A stretch of DNA of 64,000 nucleotides from Asticcacaulis sp. ZE23SCel15 (GTDB lineage: Bacteria; Pseudomonadota; Alphaproteobacteria; Caulobacterales; Caulobacteraceae). Each line of letters opens with the position of its first letter. The first letter of the stretch is position 1. The stretch is from contig NZ_CP130044.1 in the NCBI RefSeq assembly GCF_030505395.1, positions 915,001 to 979,000 of the forward strand, given 5' to 3'. Positions 40,192 through 49,778 of this stretch are shown here, in pieces. The notes under the pieces were generated by a model. The model was not told the DNA's origin. It saw only the letters and a program-made list of their open reading frames with translations, and ran no database searches. Position numbers and translations under genes: made by a program.

Positions 40192-40707
40192 ATGCAGTCA
40201 AAAACGTGGGCGCGCTTAGGTAAATCAATATTTGCCTGCGTGTGTTCGGCACTATTAGGGGCCGCAGCTTTTGTCCTTTATCGTGCGGTGAAAATTTTAA
40301 TTCATAATCAGCAGCATGATGCTTCATCTCAACACGCGCCAAATTTCTGGGATGCGCTTACCCGCTTGAATTGGCCACAGGACATTATGCCCGCGATCGT
40401 AGGTCTTTCTGTAATGATCTTTGTTGGCATGCCCGTTCAGGCTTTGCTGCAAAAATTCAAATTCACAGGCTTGATCGTTGTTATCATAGCTTCAGCATTT
40501 GTTGGCGGATTGTTTGGACAATTTCTCACTGATTTCATTCAGCAAATGAACGCTCAGGATGATAATATTCCTTATCTCCAGAAATTCAGCGCAGAAGCTG
40601 TAGGAAGTTTTGCTCTGTTGAGTATGTTTTATGGTTCGCTTTTCTGGCTGATCCGCCGTCCTGACTTGGACGACAAACTCCAAACCCGGACAGTTAAACC
40701 GCTATAA
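40192..40707 (+). CDS. AT-rich hypothetical membrane protein
   Basis: 171 residues with four hydrophobic segments (about 13-31, 65-83, 88-106 and 138-156) and a Lys/Arg-rich N terminus. No family recognised. It is AT-richer than accD and folC on either side and sits between a repeat element and an inverted repeat, so it probably is a later insertion in the accD-folC pair. Its ribosome site is part of the repeat. Confidence 0.75.
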   Translation: MQSKTWARLGKSIFACVCSALLGAAAFVLYRAVKILIHNQQHDASSQHAPNFWDALTRLNWPQDIMPAIVGLSVMIFVGMPVQALLQKFKFTGLIVVIIASAFVGGLFGQFLTDFIQQMNAQDDNIPYLQKFSAEAVGSFALLSMFYGSLFWLIRRPDLDDKLQTRTVKPL

Positions 40708-40810
40708 AACCTTGAGATTTGAGTTTATGAGTAGGCGGCGAGCGCCGCCGCTATGGGAATAGCGGCAAGTCGAAGCCAACGCCCTCAGAGGCCAAAGACC
40801 AAGGTTTTAT
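40704..40810. repeat. 107-bp element with 11-bp terminal inverted repeats before folC
   Basis: ATAAAACCTTG (40704-40714) and CAAGGTTTTAT (40800-40810) are perfect inverted repeats. Between them are GGCGGC/GCCGCC (40734-40749) and CCGCTAT-GGGA-ATAGCGG (about 40748-40765). The left arm overlaps the stop of the upstream gene; the right arm contains the AAGG ribosome site of folC and abuts its ATG, so pairing would hide it. Confidence 0.7.
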
Positions 40811-42115
40811 ATGACTGATCGGCTATTGCCATTTGATGCCCCCCTCGAACGCCTGAAAGCCCTGCACCCCAAGCGGATTGACCTGACCTTGGAGCGTATG
40901 CTGCGGGTCTGCGCAGCGCTCGGTAATCCGCACGACAAACTGCCGCCCGTCGTCCATGTCGCGGGCACCAATGGCAAGGGCTCGACCCTCGCCTTCCTGC
41001 GCGCGATGGCGGAAGCTGAGGGCTTAAGCGTTCATGTCTATACCTCACCCCATCTGGTCAGGTTTGCCGAGCGCATCCGCCTCAATGGCACCCTGATCGA
41101 CAATGATTATCTGGCCGATGTCCTGAACCGCGTTGAAATCGCCAATAACGGTCAGGCCCTGACCTTTTTTGAGGCCACCACCGCCGCAGCATTCCTCGCC
41201 TTTTCAGAACGGCCCGCCGATCTGTTGCTGCTTGAGACCGGCCTTGGCGGCATACTGGATGCGACCAATATTATCTCCGCCCCCCGCCTCAGCATTATCA
41301 CCCCCATCGACTACGACCATCAGGCCTTTTTGGGCAACGATCTGACCACCATCGCCAAACAAAAAGCCGGCATTATCAAACCCAACTGTCCGGTCATCAG
41401 CGCCCGTCAGGCTGAGGAAGCCGAAACCGTCATTGAGCGCGCCGCCCTGAAAATGCGCAGCGCTTTATCCGTTATGGGACAAGGGTTTGATGCCTACCGC
41501 GAAAACGACCGGCTGGTGTTTCAGGATGACGATGCCCTGCTGGATCTGTCGCTGCCACGCCTGTCCGGCCCGCACCAGATTGATAATGCCGGATTGGCCA
41601 TCAAGGCCGCGTTAGCGCTTGGGTTTTCATCCGACGCCATCGATAGAGGTCTGCAAACCGCCGTCTGGCCGGGGCGGTTGCAAGCGCTCAAGGCTGGGCC
41701 GCTCCATGCCGCCCTGACCCATAAGGCGTCGGAACTGTGGCTGGATGGTGGTCACAACCCTCACGCCGCCAAGGCTTTACGGGCGCACTTAGACATCTTG
41801 GGGTCCAAGGACCCCAAACCCCTGAAACTGATCTGCGGCCTGCTCAACAACAAAGACGCCGATGAATTTTTCGCAGCCTTTGACGGTTTGTCACTTGAGG
41901 TCGTGTGTGTTGGATTTTCGTCGGATGCCGCCACCGATCCGGCGACACTGGCCGCCGCCGCCCAAAGCAAAGGACTTAGCGCGACGACCGCGATAAGCCC
42001 TTTGGAAGCCGTTAAGGCCGTGCAAACTGATGCGCCGGTGCGCATCCTGATCTGCGGCTCGCTCTATCTGGCGGGCGATGTGTTGGCACTCTCGGAAGAG
42101 ACCTGGCCCATCTAA
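40811..42115 (+). CDS. folC: folylpolyglutamate / dihydrofolate synthase
   Basis: 434 residues, Mur-ligase-like enzyme that adds glutamate to folates. ATP-binding loop HVAGTNGKGSTLAFLRAMAE (about 47-66), the SPHLVRFAERIR omega loop, LLETGLGGILDATNII, DHQAFLGNDLTTIAKQKAGIIK, and the C-terminal domain with WLDGGHNPHAAKALRAHL and LICGLLNNKDADEFF. It normally follows accD directly. A 20-bp GGGGTCC palindrome (41798-41817) occurs inside its coding region in a variable linker. Confidence 0.96.
   Translation: MTDRLLPFDAPLERLKALHPKRIDLTLERMLRVCAALGNPHDKLPPVVHVAGTNGKGSTLAFLRAMAEAEGLSVHVYTSPHLVRFAERIRLNGTLIDNDYLADVLNRVEIANNGQALTFFEATTAAAFLAFSERPADLLLLETGLGGILDATNIISAPRLSIITPIDYDHQAFLGNDLTTIAKQKAGIIKPNCPVISARQAEEAETVIERAALKMRSALSVMGQGFDAYRENDRLVFQDDDALLDLSLPRLSGPHQIDNAGLAIKAALALGFSSDAIDRGLQTAVWPGRLQALKAGPLHAALTHKASELWLDGGHNPHAAKALRAHLDILGSKDPKPLKLICGLLNNKDADEFFAAFDGLSLEVVCVGFSSDAATDPATLAAAAQSKGLSATTAISPLEAVKAVQTDAPVRILICGSLYLAGDVLALSEETWPI
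41798..41826 (-). repeat. family A-like palindrome inside folC
   Basis: TTGGGGTCC, AA, GGACCCCAA, then ACCCCTGAAAC. The stem plus the trailing ACCCC...AAC match the layout of the intergenic family A units, but here they encode part of FolC (LGSKDPKPLK). Confidence 0.3.
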
Positions 42116-42125
42116 CAACTAACGC

Positions 42126-42452
42126 TTAGGCCACGCCGGATTCAGCCAGCCATTCCAGCAGTTTGGCCTTGGGCATAGCGCCGACCTTCATCGAGGTCAT
42201 CTGACCATCCTTGAACAGCATCATGGTCGGGATACCGCGCACGCCAAAGCGCGACGGCGTCATCGGTGAATCTTCGATATTGATCTTGGATACCACCAGC
42301 TTATCGCCGTAAGCCTCTGACACTTCCTCAAGGATCGGCGCGATCTGCTTACACGGGCCGCACCATTCCGCCCAGAAATCCACCAGAACCGGCTTATCGG
42401 ACTTTAAGACATCGCTCTCAAAGGTCTCATCGGTAATTTTTACAGTCGCCAT
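42126..42452 (-). CDS. trxA: thioredoxin 1
   Basis: 108 residues, single thioredoxin fold with redox-active WAEWCGPCKQIAP (Cys 33 and 36 approx.), the cis-Pro region GIPTMMLFKDG, and the usual final helix. General cytoplasmic disulfide reductase. It ends 10 bp from the convergent folC stop and lies downstream of addA on the same strand, as in many alphaproteobacteria. Confidence 0.97.
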   Translation of the reverse strand: MATVKITDETFESDVLKSDKPVLVDFWAEWCGPCKQIAPILEEVSEAYGDKLVVSKINIEDSPMTPSRFGVRGIPTMMLFKDGQMTSMKVGAMPKAKLLEWLAESGVA

Positions 42453-42547
42453 GACTTTAATCCTTTAACTGTCACCGAACCGATTACGATTGATGACCAA
42501 CTGTTCCCATAGGTAGTGAATGCCGCGCAGAAATCAATGATGAAATA

Positions 42548-45500
42548 TTAGCGGCTGAGTTCAGCTAACCTAACCGTGATCAGATCATCGGAAAACGGTG
42601 TCAGTTTCGGCCCATCGGTCCACAGCAGCGCCGCCTCGACTTTCGCCTTCGGATAGATTTGCCGCAGAAGGGCGACATAGCCCGCCATCTGGCGCTGATA
42701 GTCTATGGCGGCGTCTTCTGCGAGATCCGGCGCGGGGCGACTGGATTTATAATCGATCACCCACACATGATCATCGCTAACCACCAGCCGGTCGATCCGG
42801 CCCGACAGATAGACCGGCTCGCCACGCGCGCTAACGCCGATCTGACCGGCCAGAGCGACTTCGGGTCGTGAGCGCGGCGAAAACGCTTCGGCAAAGCGAT
42901 CATCATTCAGCACCGCCATGACCGCACCTGTAATTTCCGCCCGCTGGTCATCGTCAAGATCGGTCTGTTTAGCGAGATATTTGACGGCCACCGCCTCGCG
43001 TTGATCCGGCGCCAGATCGGGCAGAATTTCAAACAGCTTATGGATCAGATTACCGCGCCGATACCGGCCCAGACCTTTCTGCATAGCCAGCGGCGACGGC
43101 GACCGCTCAGTCTCCGTCCGGTCATCATCACCCATTTGCGACACCGCCCGCCACACCGCCGACGGATCATCTTCGCCGTAAGACCCCGCGGTGAGAAACT
43201 CAGGCAATGGCGCTTTCGCCCGCAGTGATTTTTCATCGGCCACATAGGTTCCGGCCCGCGCACCGTAAACCAAAACCTGCGCACGTCCCGGATCATCAAG
43301 CCCAAAATCGGCCCGCAGCGGCATATCAACCGCCGACACCTCACCTACCGGCAAGCGCGAAAATGCGTCGGCGGCCAGACCGTACCATGACCGGCCTATA
43401 CCTGCGCGTTTGCCCTGATAGCCGCACACCGTCAGGCGATCGCGCGCCCGCGTCAGGGCCACGTAGAATAGCCGCAAGGCTTCCTGCTCATCCTTTTCAG
43501 CCTTGGCGTCTTTGAACCGCGTAATCGCGTCGACCTTGCCGCGCTCCGGTTTGACATCAACAAACAGGCCGCCGTCATCGTCCATCAGCAGCAGATCATC
43601 GTTACGGCTCGATTTGAAATTCGGCCCGATGGGGATAATCACCCACGGCGCCTCAAGACCCTTTGAGCCATGCACGGTCATGACGCGGACGCGCTCACCG
43701 CCTTCTTCCTGTTCGCGCTTAATGTCTGAGGCGTTGAACTCGCACAGGTTCAGAAACGCTTCGACGCCGATATCGTCAATGCCTTCACCTTTGAGCGCCA
43801 GAGCCAGGGTTTCATCCAGCACGTCCTCACATTCAGGCCCCAGCCGTGTCGGAAACCGCTGCCGCATCGTCAAACCGCTACGATCACGCCGGTTCAGCAG
43901 CCGCGCCAGAAAATCAAATGCCGCCCGCTTTGGCGCTTCGGCCAGCGCCCAATGCATTAAGGCGCGCGCATCATCAAACCGGTCGCCATCGGACGGTTTT
44001 TGCAAAAGTGCGGCCCACAATGAACCTGATCGGCCTTGCGACAGATCGTACAAATCCTGTTCGCTCAGGTCACATAACGGCGACCGCAATACGCAGGCCA
44101 GCGACAGATCGTCACCGGGCTGCATCGCAAAGCGCATCAGGGTTCGGATGTCCTGAAAGGCGATATGCTCGGATAGTTTGAGCCGGTCGGCACCCGAAAC
44201 CGGCACGCCCTGCTGTTTCAGTTCGCGGATAATGTTCTCGAACAAAGCATCGCGTTTGCGCACCAGTATGAGCACATCACCAGCGTGCATGGCCCGCCAG
44301 TGACCTTTGTCCATCACCCCGCGCCCGATGGCGATCTCGGATTTGATATGAAAGGCCAGTTGTTGCGCCAATCGTTTGGCCGGTGTGGCCCCCGTCTTAT
44401 CAACCGGATCGACCTCGGTGCCATCATCTTCGGTATCGTCTGCATCAATCGGCATGACCTGCGGCCACAGTTCGATGCAGCCGATATCATTGCGCACCGC
44501 TGCGTGCCTGACGACATTGCTGGTGAAGGTCAGGGCATAGGACAGTTCCGGATCGCCGTCATAGACCGCATCGACAAAGCCCAAAACCTGCGGCAGGGAG
44601 CGGAAACTATGGACCAGTTCCGGGACTTTCAGCACCTGCCCGGCACTGACGGCAGCCATATCGTAATATTGCCGCGTCTCAAGAAACTTGTCCGGTCTCG
44701 CGCCTTGAAAACCATAGATCGACTGCTTTTCATCACCGACGGCAAAGACCGTGCGGATGGCCTTAGTCAGTTTGAGGCTGGCCCCTTCGCCGGCAAAAAA
44801 CTCGGATGTCAGGGCTTTGACGATCGCCCACTGATCCTCAGACGTATCCTGTGCCTCATCGACCAGTATATGCTCCAGCCCGCCGTCGAGCTTATAGAGC
44901 ACCCAGGACGACATATCGGTCTGGTGCAGTAACCGGCGCGTCTGGACGATCAGATCCTGAAAATCGAGCGCCCCCGACCGGCGTTTCAGCGTGCGGTAAA
45001 TCGCGCTGAAATCCATGAACAGGCGCAAGACATCAAAAGTCGTAAAGGCAATTTTTGCTGCATTATGCTGCGCATTAAATGTAAAGGCGTTCTGTGCCAG
45101 TTTGTCGATTATCTCACGATCAGAAGCCAGCGTCTTTTGCGTATAAATACGACTGTTTATGTGGCCATCTTTTTTAAGAAAGATAGCCGCAAAACCCGTC
45201 GCGTCAAATTCTTCCCCCCTGAGATTTGCTTCGCAAAATGACAACAAGGCTGAACTGATTTTCTGGTTTGTTACGTCATTCACACTGGCAACAGATCGTG
45301 TCAGCGCACCGATAGCTTCCCAGTTAAGGCCACGCAAATAATTGCGCTCGATCTGCTCTGGCGTGACTACCTGATCAAATCCAAGTGATTGATAAATAAA
45401 TTGAATCCAGTTTGAACCCTCAGACTCTGCCTTTAGTTTAAGCTCCTCGAATTGTTCGGTTATATCTTCATGCTGCGCGCAAAACTGGCGCAGCAATTTT

Positions 45501-46051
45501 TCGAAATTATTAATCCTGAGTGTACGGATAAGGCGGTCTCGGCTACTGATATCGCCATGTACCCCCTTATCATCATGAAGAGTCAGTAACTGCTCTTGCG
45601 CCCGTTCTTTAAGCGCTTTGGCCTCAAGGTCGTCTAAGATTTTGAACGAGGGCGACAACCCCGCCTCCAGCGGAAACCGACGCAGCAATTTCTCGCAAAA
45701 CCCGTGGATGGTCTGGATTTTCAAGCCCCCCGGCGTCTCCAGCGCGCCTGCAAACAGGGTGCGTGCGCGGGTCAGATTTTCCGCGCTGATGTCCTCACCG
45801 ATTTTCGCCAGTTGCTGCGACAACTCATCGTCCGGCATGACGGCCCAGCCGCCCAGTTGCGCGAACAGCCGCCCCTGCATTTCCGCCGCCGCCGCCTTGG
45901 TGTAGGTCGCACACAATATATGCTCAGGCCGTGCCCCGCGCAGCAGCAGACGCGCCACCCGGTTAACCAGAGTTGACGTCTTGCCTGACCCGGCATTGGC
46001 TGTGACAAAGACATGGGCGGACGGATCAGCGGCGACATTTTGCGGGGTCAT
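42548..46051 (-). CDS. addA: AddA, helicase-nuclease subunit of double-strand break repair
   Basis: 1167 residues. UvrD-like helicase with Walker A FVTANAGSGKTSTLVNR (Lys24), motif ATYTKAAAAEMQ, Walker B VDEAQDTSEDQW, GDEKQSIYGFQGA (motif III), VRVMTVHGSKGLEAPWVIIP (motif V) and LFYVALTRARDRLTV (motif VI). The C-terminal RecB-like nuclease has LSGRIDRLV and WVIDYKSSRP. It processes broken ends for RecA. Its first 4 nt overlap the stop of addB, showing coupled synthesis of the AddAB complex. Confidence 0.97.
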   Translation of the reverse strand: MTPQNVAADPSAHVFVTANAGSGKTSTLVNRVARLLLRGARPEHILCATYTKAAAAEMQGRLFAQLGGWAVMPDDELSQQLAKIGEDISAENLTRARTLFAGALETPGGLKIQTIHGFCEKLLRRFPLEAGLSPSFKILDDLEAKALKERAQEQLLTLHDDKGVHGDISSRDRLIRTLRINNFEKLLRQFCAQHEDITEQFEELKLKAESEGSNWIQFIYQSLGFDQVVTPEQIERNYLRGLNWEAIGALTRSVASVNDVTNQKISSALLSFCEANLRGEEFDATGFAAIFLKKDGHINSRIYTQKTLASDREIIDKLAQNAFTFNAQHNAAKIAFTTFDVLRLFMDFSAIYRTLKRRSGALDFQDLIVQTRRLLHQTDMSSWVLYKLDGGLEHILVDEAQDTSEDQWAIVKALTSEFFAGEGASLKLTKAIRTVFAVGDEKQSIYGFQGARPDKFLETRQYYDMAAVSAGQVLKVPELVHSFRSLPQVLGFVDAVYDGDPELSYALTFTSNVVRHAAVRNDIGCIELWPQVMPIDADDTEDDGTEVDPVDKTGATPAKRLAQQLAFHIKSEIAIGRGVMDKGHWRAMHAGDVLILVRKRDALFENIIRELKQQGVPVSGADRLKLSEHIAFQDIRTLMRFAMQPGDDLSLACVLRSPLCDLSEQDLYDLSQGRSGSLWAALLQKPSDGDRFDDARALMHWALAEAPKRAAFDFLARLLNRRDRSGLTMRQRFPTRLGPECEDVLDETLALALKGEGIDDIGVEAFLNLCEFNASDIKREQEEGGERVRVMTVHGSKGLEAPWVIIPIGPNFKSSRNDDLLLMDDDGGLFVDVKPERGKVDAITRFKDAKAEKDEQEALRLFYVALTRARDRLTVCGYQGKRAGIGRSWYGLAADAFSRLPVGEVSAVDMPLRADFGLDDPGRAQVLVYGARAGTYVADEKSLRAKAPLPEFLTAGSYGEDDPSAVWRAVSQMGDDDRTETERSPSPLAMQKGLGRYRRGNLIHKLFEILPDLAPDQREAVAVKYLAKQTDLDDDQRAEITGAVMAVLNDDRFAEAFSPRSRPEVALAGQIGVSARGEPVYLSGRIDRLVVSDDHVWVIDYKSSRPAPDLAEDAAIDYQRQMAGYVALLRQIYPKAKVEAALLWTDGPKLTPFSDDLITVRLAELSR

Positions 46052-49000
46052 GCCTCGTCCTCCGCAGGCGCGTCTGACGACGCATCCTCATCACCCATAA
46101 TGTGCCACTCATAGAGCCGGGCCAGCTGATCGTAATCACCTTTTTTCTTGAGATACTTCGGCGCGACCCATGACCGGTAGGGCTGAGACGCCTTGCCGTA
46201 AGCTTCGATGCGGGTCTTGAATTTATCTAGCGCCTGATCGGCGAGTTCGTCCGAACTCATGCTCTTTTCCGCTACCGGTTTCAGTTTGGCCCCATCCGGC
46301 GACAAGCGCACATAGAGCAGGTCGCCAATGGGCTTATCATGGCGCATCCCGTCAAAGGTGCCATATTTCACAATCGCCGCCGTGAGGGTCAATTGCGGGA
46401 AAAAGCCCGCCACCGCTTCCTTAGCCGAAGGCGGCTGACCCGTCTTGAAATCGAGAATATCAATGCCGTCTTCGCGCACTTCGATCCGGTCGGCGCGGGC
46501 TTTGAGCGTGAACGTACCGCGCGCAGTCTCAAAATTATAAGCACCTTCTTTTTCGATGATAAAGCGCGGTTTACCGGCGCGACGCTCAGTTTCAAAATTC
46601 ACAAAATGTTGCGCCCAGTCACCAAACAATGGCCGTTGCAGCGCAATCTCGGCCTCGGTCAAATTCTCAGCGCGCAAGGCCTGTTCCATCAGGTCCATAA
46701 ACGCTGCCTCACCCGCAGCCCCCAACGGATGTCCTTGCAATACAAAGTTTTCCGCCGCCTCATGAACCGCATTGCCGCGCCGTCTTTGCTCGAAAGGCTC
46801 ATTGGCCCGGTCGCGCAGTCTGAGGTTCAAAATCCGCCGCGCGTATATGGCATAGGGATCGCGCACAAATTTCTCGACTTCGGTCACACTCATCGAATTG
46901 GGCCGCACCTCGGCAGGCGGACGCGGCTCAGGCCGTGCCGCCGCCTTTAGGCTATCCGGCGGATCTATCACCGCTTCGGACAGTTGATGGGCCCAGTCGG
47001 CAATGCGCGGGGCATCAGTGATATCAACCTTCGCCCCCTGGCACAGGGTTTTCAGCCGCCAAAGCCAGCGCGACATGACCTGCGGCTCGCCTTCGCGGTG
47101 CTTACGGGTAATCAGCCAGACATCTTCCGCTGATGCCGCCTGCACAAAATCATGGGCCGCTAATCCGGTGCGCCGCTCCGGCGAAGGCAGCCCCAGGGCC
47201 TTGCGCATCGGGCGTGACAGGAAGGGATCAAGCGGCGGCGACTGCGGCCACACCTCGTCCTCAAGTCCCCCCAGAATGAGCCGATCCGCCTTGACCAGAC
47301 GCGCTTCGATCGCCCCCAAAATCAGCAGACGCGGATGAGTGTTGCCGCCGGTGCGCAGGGTCTCCGTCTTGATCATATGGCCGACAATATCGGCAAAATC
47401 ATCAGCAGAGGTGACCTCAAACCCTTCGCCTTCGGTGATCAGGCCGGACAGGAGCGCCGAGGCTGATGCCCCCGCCGCGCCTTGCCACAGCATCTGACCG
47501 TCCTCGCGGGTCAGGGTCTCCGCCGTGGCCACAAAAGTGCGCACAAAATCACTCAGGTCACGCGGGGCGGTAAAACCATCCTGCCATGCGCTGATCCGCG
47601 CCGAAAAATCGAGCCACACCCCTTGTGCCTCCGGGTATTTATCCAACCGGGCCGCCACTTCGGCCATGTCGCGCGGCCGCACGGTTCTTAAACCCACCCG
47701 GTCAATTAGGTCGGACTGATCGCGATACCGCCCAAACGGATGTTTCAGCACCGACAATAACCGCACCGGATCGAGCGGATCAACCGCCAGCGCCAGAACA
47801 TCCAGCAAAAACCGCCCGGTCAGGCTATGGGCTAACGGCTCACCGGCTGACGAATTTGCGGCCAGACCCCAACGGCTCAGGTGCGCACTCACCCGTCGCG
47901 CCAGACCGATATCCGGCGTGATCAGAGCGGCAATCTTATCCGGCATCTCCAGCGTTTCGCGCATGAGAACCGCGATCTGAGCCGCTGCATCTTCGTCCTG
48001 ACGTGCCTCAATCAGGTTCAGACCGCGCAGACCTTCCGTGAACGGATCAAATCCCGAAGCGTCAGCCTCGGATTTCATAGTGGCAATCTGCTGCAACCAA
48101 TCCTCAGTCGCCTGAGCGGGCCTGAGCGCCTCATTCAATAGCCGTCGCCGCGCGCGCGGGCCACGTTCGGTTTCAACCGATGCCGGCCAGGTCTTTACCC
48201 CCTCCCGCGCGACGCCGTGCCGTTCCAGCAGCCGCTTCATCGCCCCTTGGGTGTGGGAATCTTCAACCTGACGCCACGCTTTATCATCTAGTGATAAATC
48301 AAGCCCCGGCAGTACCACCGCCCCTTGCGGCAGCTTGGCGACCAACCCCATCAGATCGGCCATGGACGGCGCCGTTCCGGTCGATCCGGCCAATATCAGC
48401 GGATGTTGCGGTGGGCGCAGGGTCCATTGTTCACCCAGCTTGCGGATCAGCGCCACCCGCCGCTGCGACGGGTCCATCAGGCCCAGCTCGTTAAGTCTTC
48501 GTGGCCATTCATGCACCACGATCGACAGGAATTTCGCGGAGACCTGCCAGTGCTTTGCCCACTCATCGATCACATATTGAGAGGCGGCTTCGTGATGGAC
48601 CAGATCGTCCAGCCGGTCTGAGGCGTCAACTTCTTCAAGCGCCAGAGAGTCAAAAAACCCGCACAGCGATGAGGCCAGTTCGAGTGCTACCTTCGACGTC
48701 ATCTCATAGCCGTCAGGGCGATAGTGGGCCATGACCAACCGCGCCAGCTCAAACCGCCGCCGGGTCGCGCTTAAGGCTGGCGGCAGATCAAGCGCCAGAA
48801 ATTCCAGATCAAACGGCGGCTCCCCCTCATCCAGATCACCAATCGCCCGCACCTGAGGCAGCAGCAGCGCGCCGCCGTGGGCCAGTTCCGAAAAGGCCCG
48901 CGCCATGGCCCTCGCACCGCGCCGTGTTGGCGTCAGGATTTGGGCTTCACTTAAACCCAGCGGCCCCAGATCGTCATAAAGCCCGCGCGCCAGATCATCC

Positions 49001-49065
49001 AGAAACGACCGCCCTGACGGGATGGAGTACCAGCGCGGGCCCTCTGATGAGAAAAGCCCGGTCAT
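46048..49065 (-). CDS. addB: AddB, double-strand break repair subunit
   Basis: 1005 residues. Inactivated helicase-like N-terminal half (PRWYSIPSGRSFLDDLARGL, ILTPTRRGARAMARAF) and a C-terminal PD-(D/E)XK nuclease: VTEVEKFVRDPYAIYARRILNL, RRGNAVHEAAENFV, then ADRIEVREDGIDILDFKTGQPPSA with the catalytic Asp-Lys pair. Forms the AddAB (RecBCD-like) enzyme with AddA. It overlaps murU upstream and addA downstream by 4 nt each. Confidence 0.96.
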   Translation of the reverse strand: MTGLFSSEGPRWYSIPSGRSFLDDLARGLYDDLGPLGLSEAQILTPTRRGARAMARAFSELAHGGALLLPQVRAIGDLDEGEPPFDLEFLALDLPPALSATRRRFELARLVMAHYRPDGYEMTSKVALELASSLCGFFDSLALEEVDASDRLDDLVHHEAASQYVIDEWAKHWQVSAKFLSIVVHEWPRRLNELGLMDPSQRRVALIRKLGEQWTLRPPQHPLILAGSTGTAPSMADLMGLVAKLPQGAVVLPGLDLSLDDKAWRQVEDSHTQGAMKRLLERHGVAREGVKTWPASVETERGPRARRRLLNEALRPAQATEDWLQQIATMKSEADASGFDPFTEGLRGLNLIEARQDEDAAAQIAVLMRETLEMPDKIAALITPDIGLARRVSAHLSRWGLAANSSAGEPLAHSLTGRFLLDVLALAVDPLDPVRLLSVLKHPFGRYRDQSDLIDRVGLRTVRPRDMAEVAARLDKYPEAQGVWLDFSARISAWQDGFTAPRDLSDFVRTFVATAETLTREDGQMLWQGAAGASASALLSGLITEGEGFEVTSADDFADIVGHMIKTETLRTGGNTHPRLLILGAIEARLVKADRLILGGLEDEVWPQSPPLDPFLSRPMRKALGLPSPERRTGLAAHDFVQAASAEDVWLITRKHREGEPQVMSRWLWRLKTLCQGAKVDITDAPRIADWAHQLSEAVIDPPDSLKAAARPEPRPPAEVRPNSMSVTEVEKFVRDPYAIYARRILNLRLRDRANEPFEQRRRGNAVHEAAENFVLQGHPLGAAGEAAFMDLMEQALRAENLTEAEIALQRPLFGDWAQHFVNFETERRAGKPRFIIEKEGAYNFETARGTFTLKARADRIEVREDGIDILDFKTGQPPSAKEAVAGFFPQLTLTAAIVKYGTFDGMRHDKPIGDLLYVRLSPDGAKLKPVAEKSMSSDELADQALDKFKTRIEAYGKASQPYRSWVAPKYLKKKGDYDQLARLYEWHIMGDEDASSDAPAEDEA

Positions 49066-49778
49066 TTAATGGCCAGTCTGGCTTCAGCGACATCGCGTGC
49101 TACCGGATCGCCAACGTGCATCCAGTCACCGTACATGACGCAGCCATATAGCCGTCCGGACACCGCCTTTTCGCGCCAGATGGGCGACAGAGAAAAGGCG
49201 TCGTCTGTCACATGATCGGCAATATCGGGCTTTGTGATATGCACGCCCATATAGTTATAGGGGGCCGCATTGGCCGACCCTCTGAAACTAATTCGTCCGT
49301 CATCGGACAATATAAAGTCACCGGCGCCGTCAAAGCCGCTGGAACGCTGCATTTGCGCCAACATCAGAATCGCATCCATACGCTCCGGGTCCCAGCGCGC
49401 GGCCATATCGGCCATCGCTGCCCCATCATTATCCTCAATCCAGACACTATCGATATTGGCGACAAAAATTGGCTCATCCCCCAGCAGAGGCCGGGCTTTT
49501 TTTAAGCCACCGCCGGTTTCCAGCAGCTTTTCGCGCTCATCAGAAATGACAATCTCGACATCGGTGCGCGCCTTCACATGCGCCTCCAGCCGATCGGCAA
49601 AATAGTGGACATTGACCACACAGCGCGTAACCCCCGCCGCGATCAGCCGGTCGATCATGTGGTCGATCAAAGCCTTACCGCCGACCTCGACCAGGGCCTT
49701 AGAGCGGTCGTTTGTGAGTGGCCGCATACGGGTGCCGAGGCCCGCCGCCAGGATCAGGGCTGTCGTCGGTGTGCTCAT
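49062..49778 (-). CDS. murU: N-acetylmuramate-1-phosphate uridylyltransferase MurU
   Basis: 238 residues, nucleotidyltransferase of the GlmU/RmlA fold. Signature ALILAAGLGTRMRPLTNDRSKALVEVGGKALIDHMIDRLI at the N terminus gives the UTP loop. VNVHYFADRL and NIDSVW match family strands. Next to amgK it belongs to the peptidoglycan-recycling bypass that turns MurNAc into UDP-MurNAc and gives intrinsic fosfomycin resistance in Pseudomonas and Caulobacter relatives. The function is inferred from family and neighbour. Confidence 0.9.
   Translation of the reverse strand: MSTPTTALILAAGLGTRMRPLTNDRSKALVEVGGKALIDHMIDRLIAAGVTRCVVNVHYFADRLEAHVKARTDVEIVISDEREKLLETGGGLKKARPLLGDEPIFVANIDSVWIEDNDGAAMADMAARWDPERMDAILMLAQMQRSSGFDGAGDFILSDDGRISFRGSANAAPYNYMGVHITKPDIADHVTDDAFSLSPIWREKAVSGRLYGCVMYGDWMHVGDPVARDVAEARLAIK

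Noticed and set aside
41798-41826. In-frame palindromic insertion in folC, as in Rickettsia RPE elements
   Set aside because: The linker is not longer than I expect for FolC, so nothing seems inserted; the match to family A may be chance. Kept only as a low-confidence repeat.
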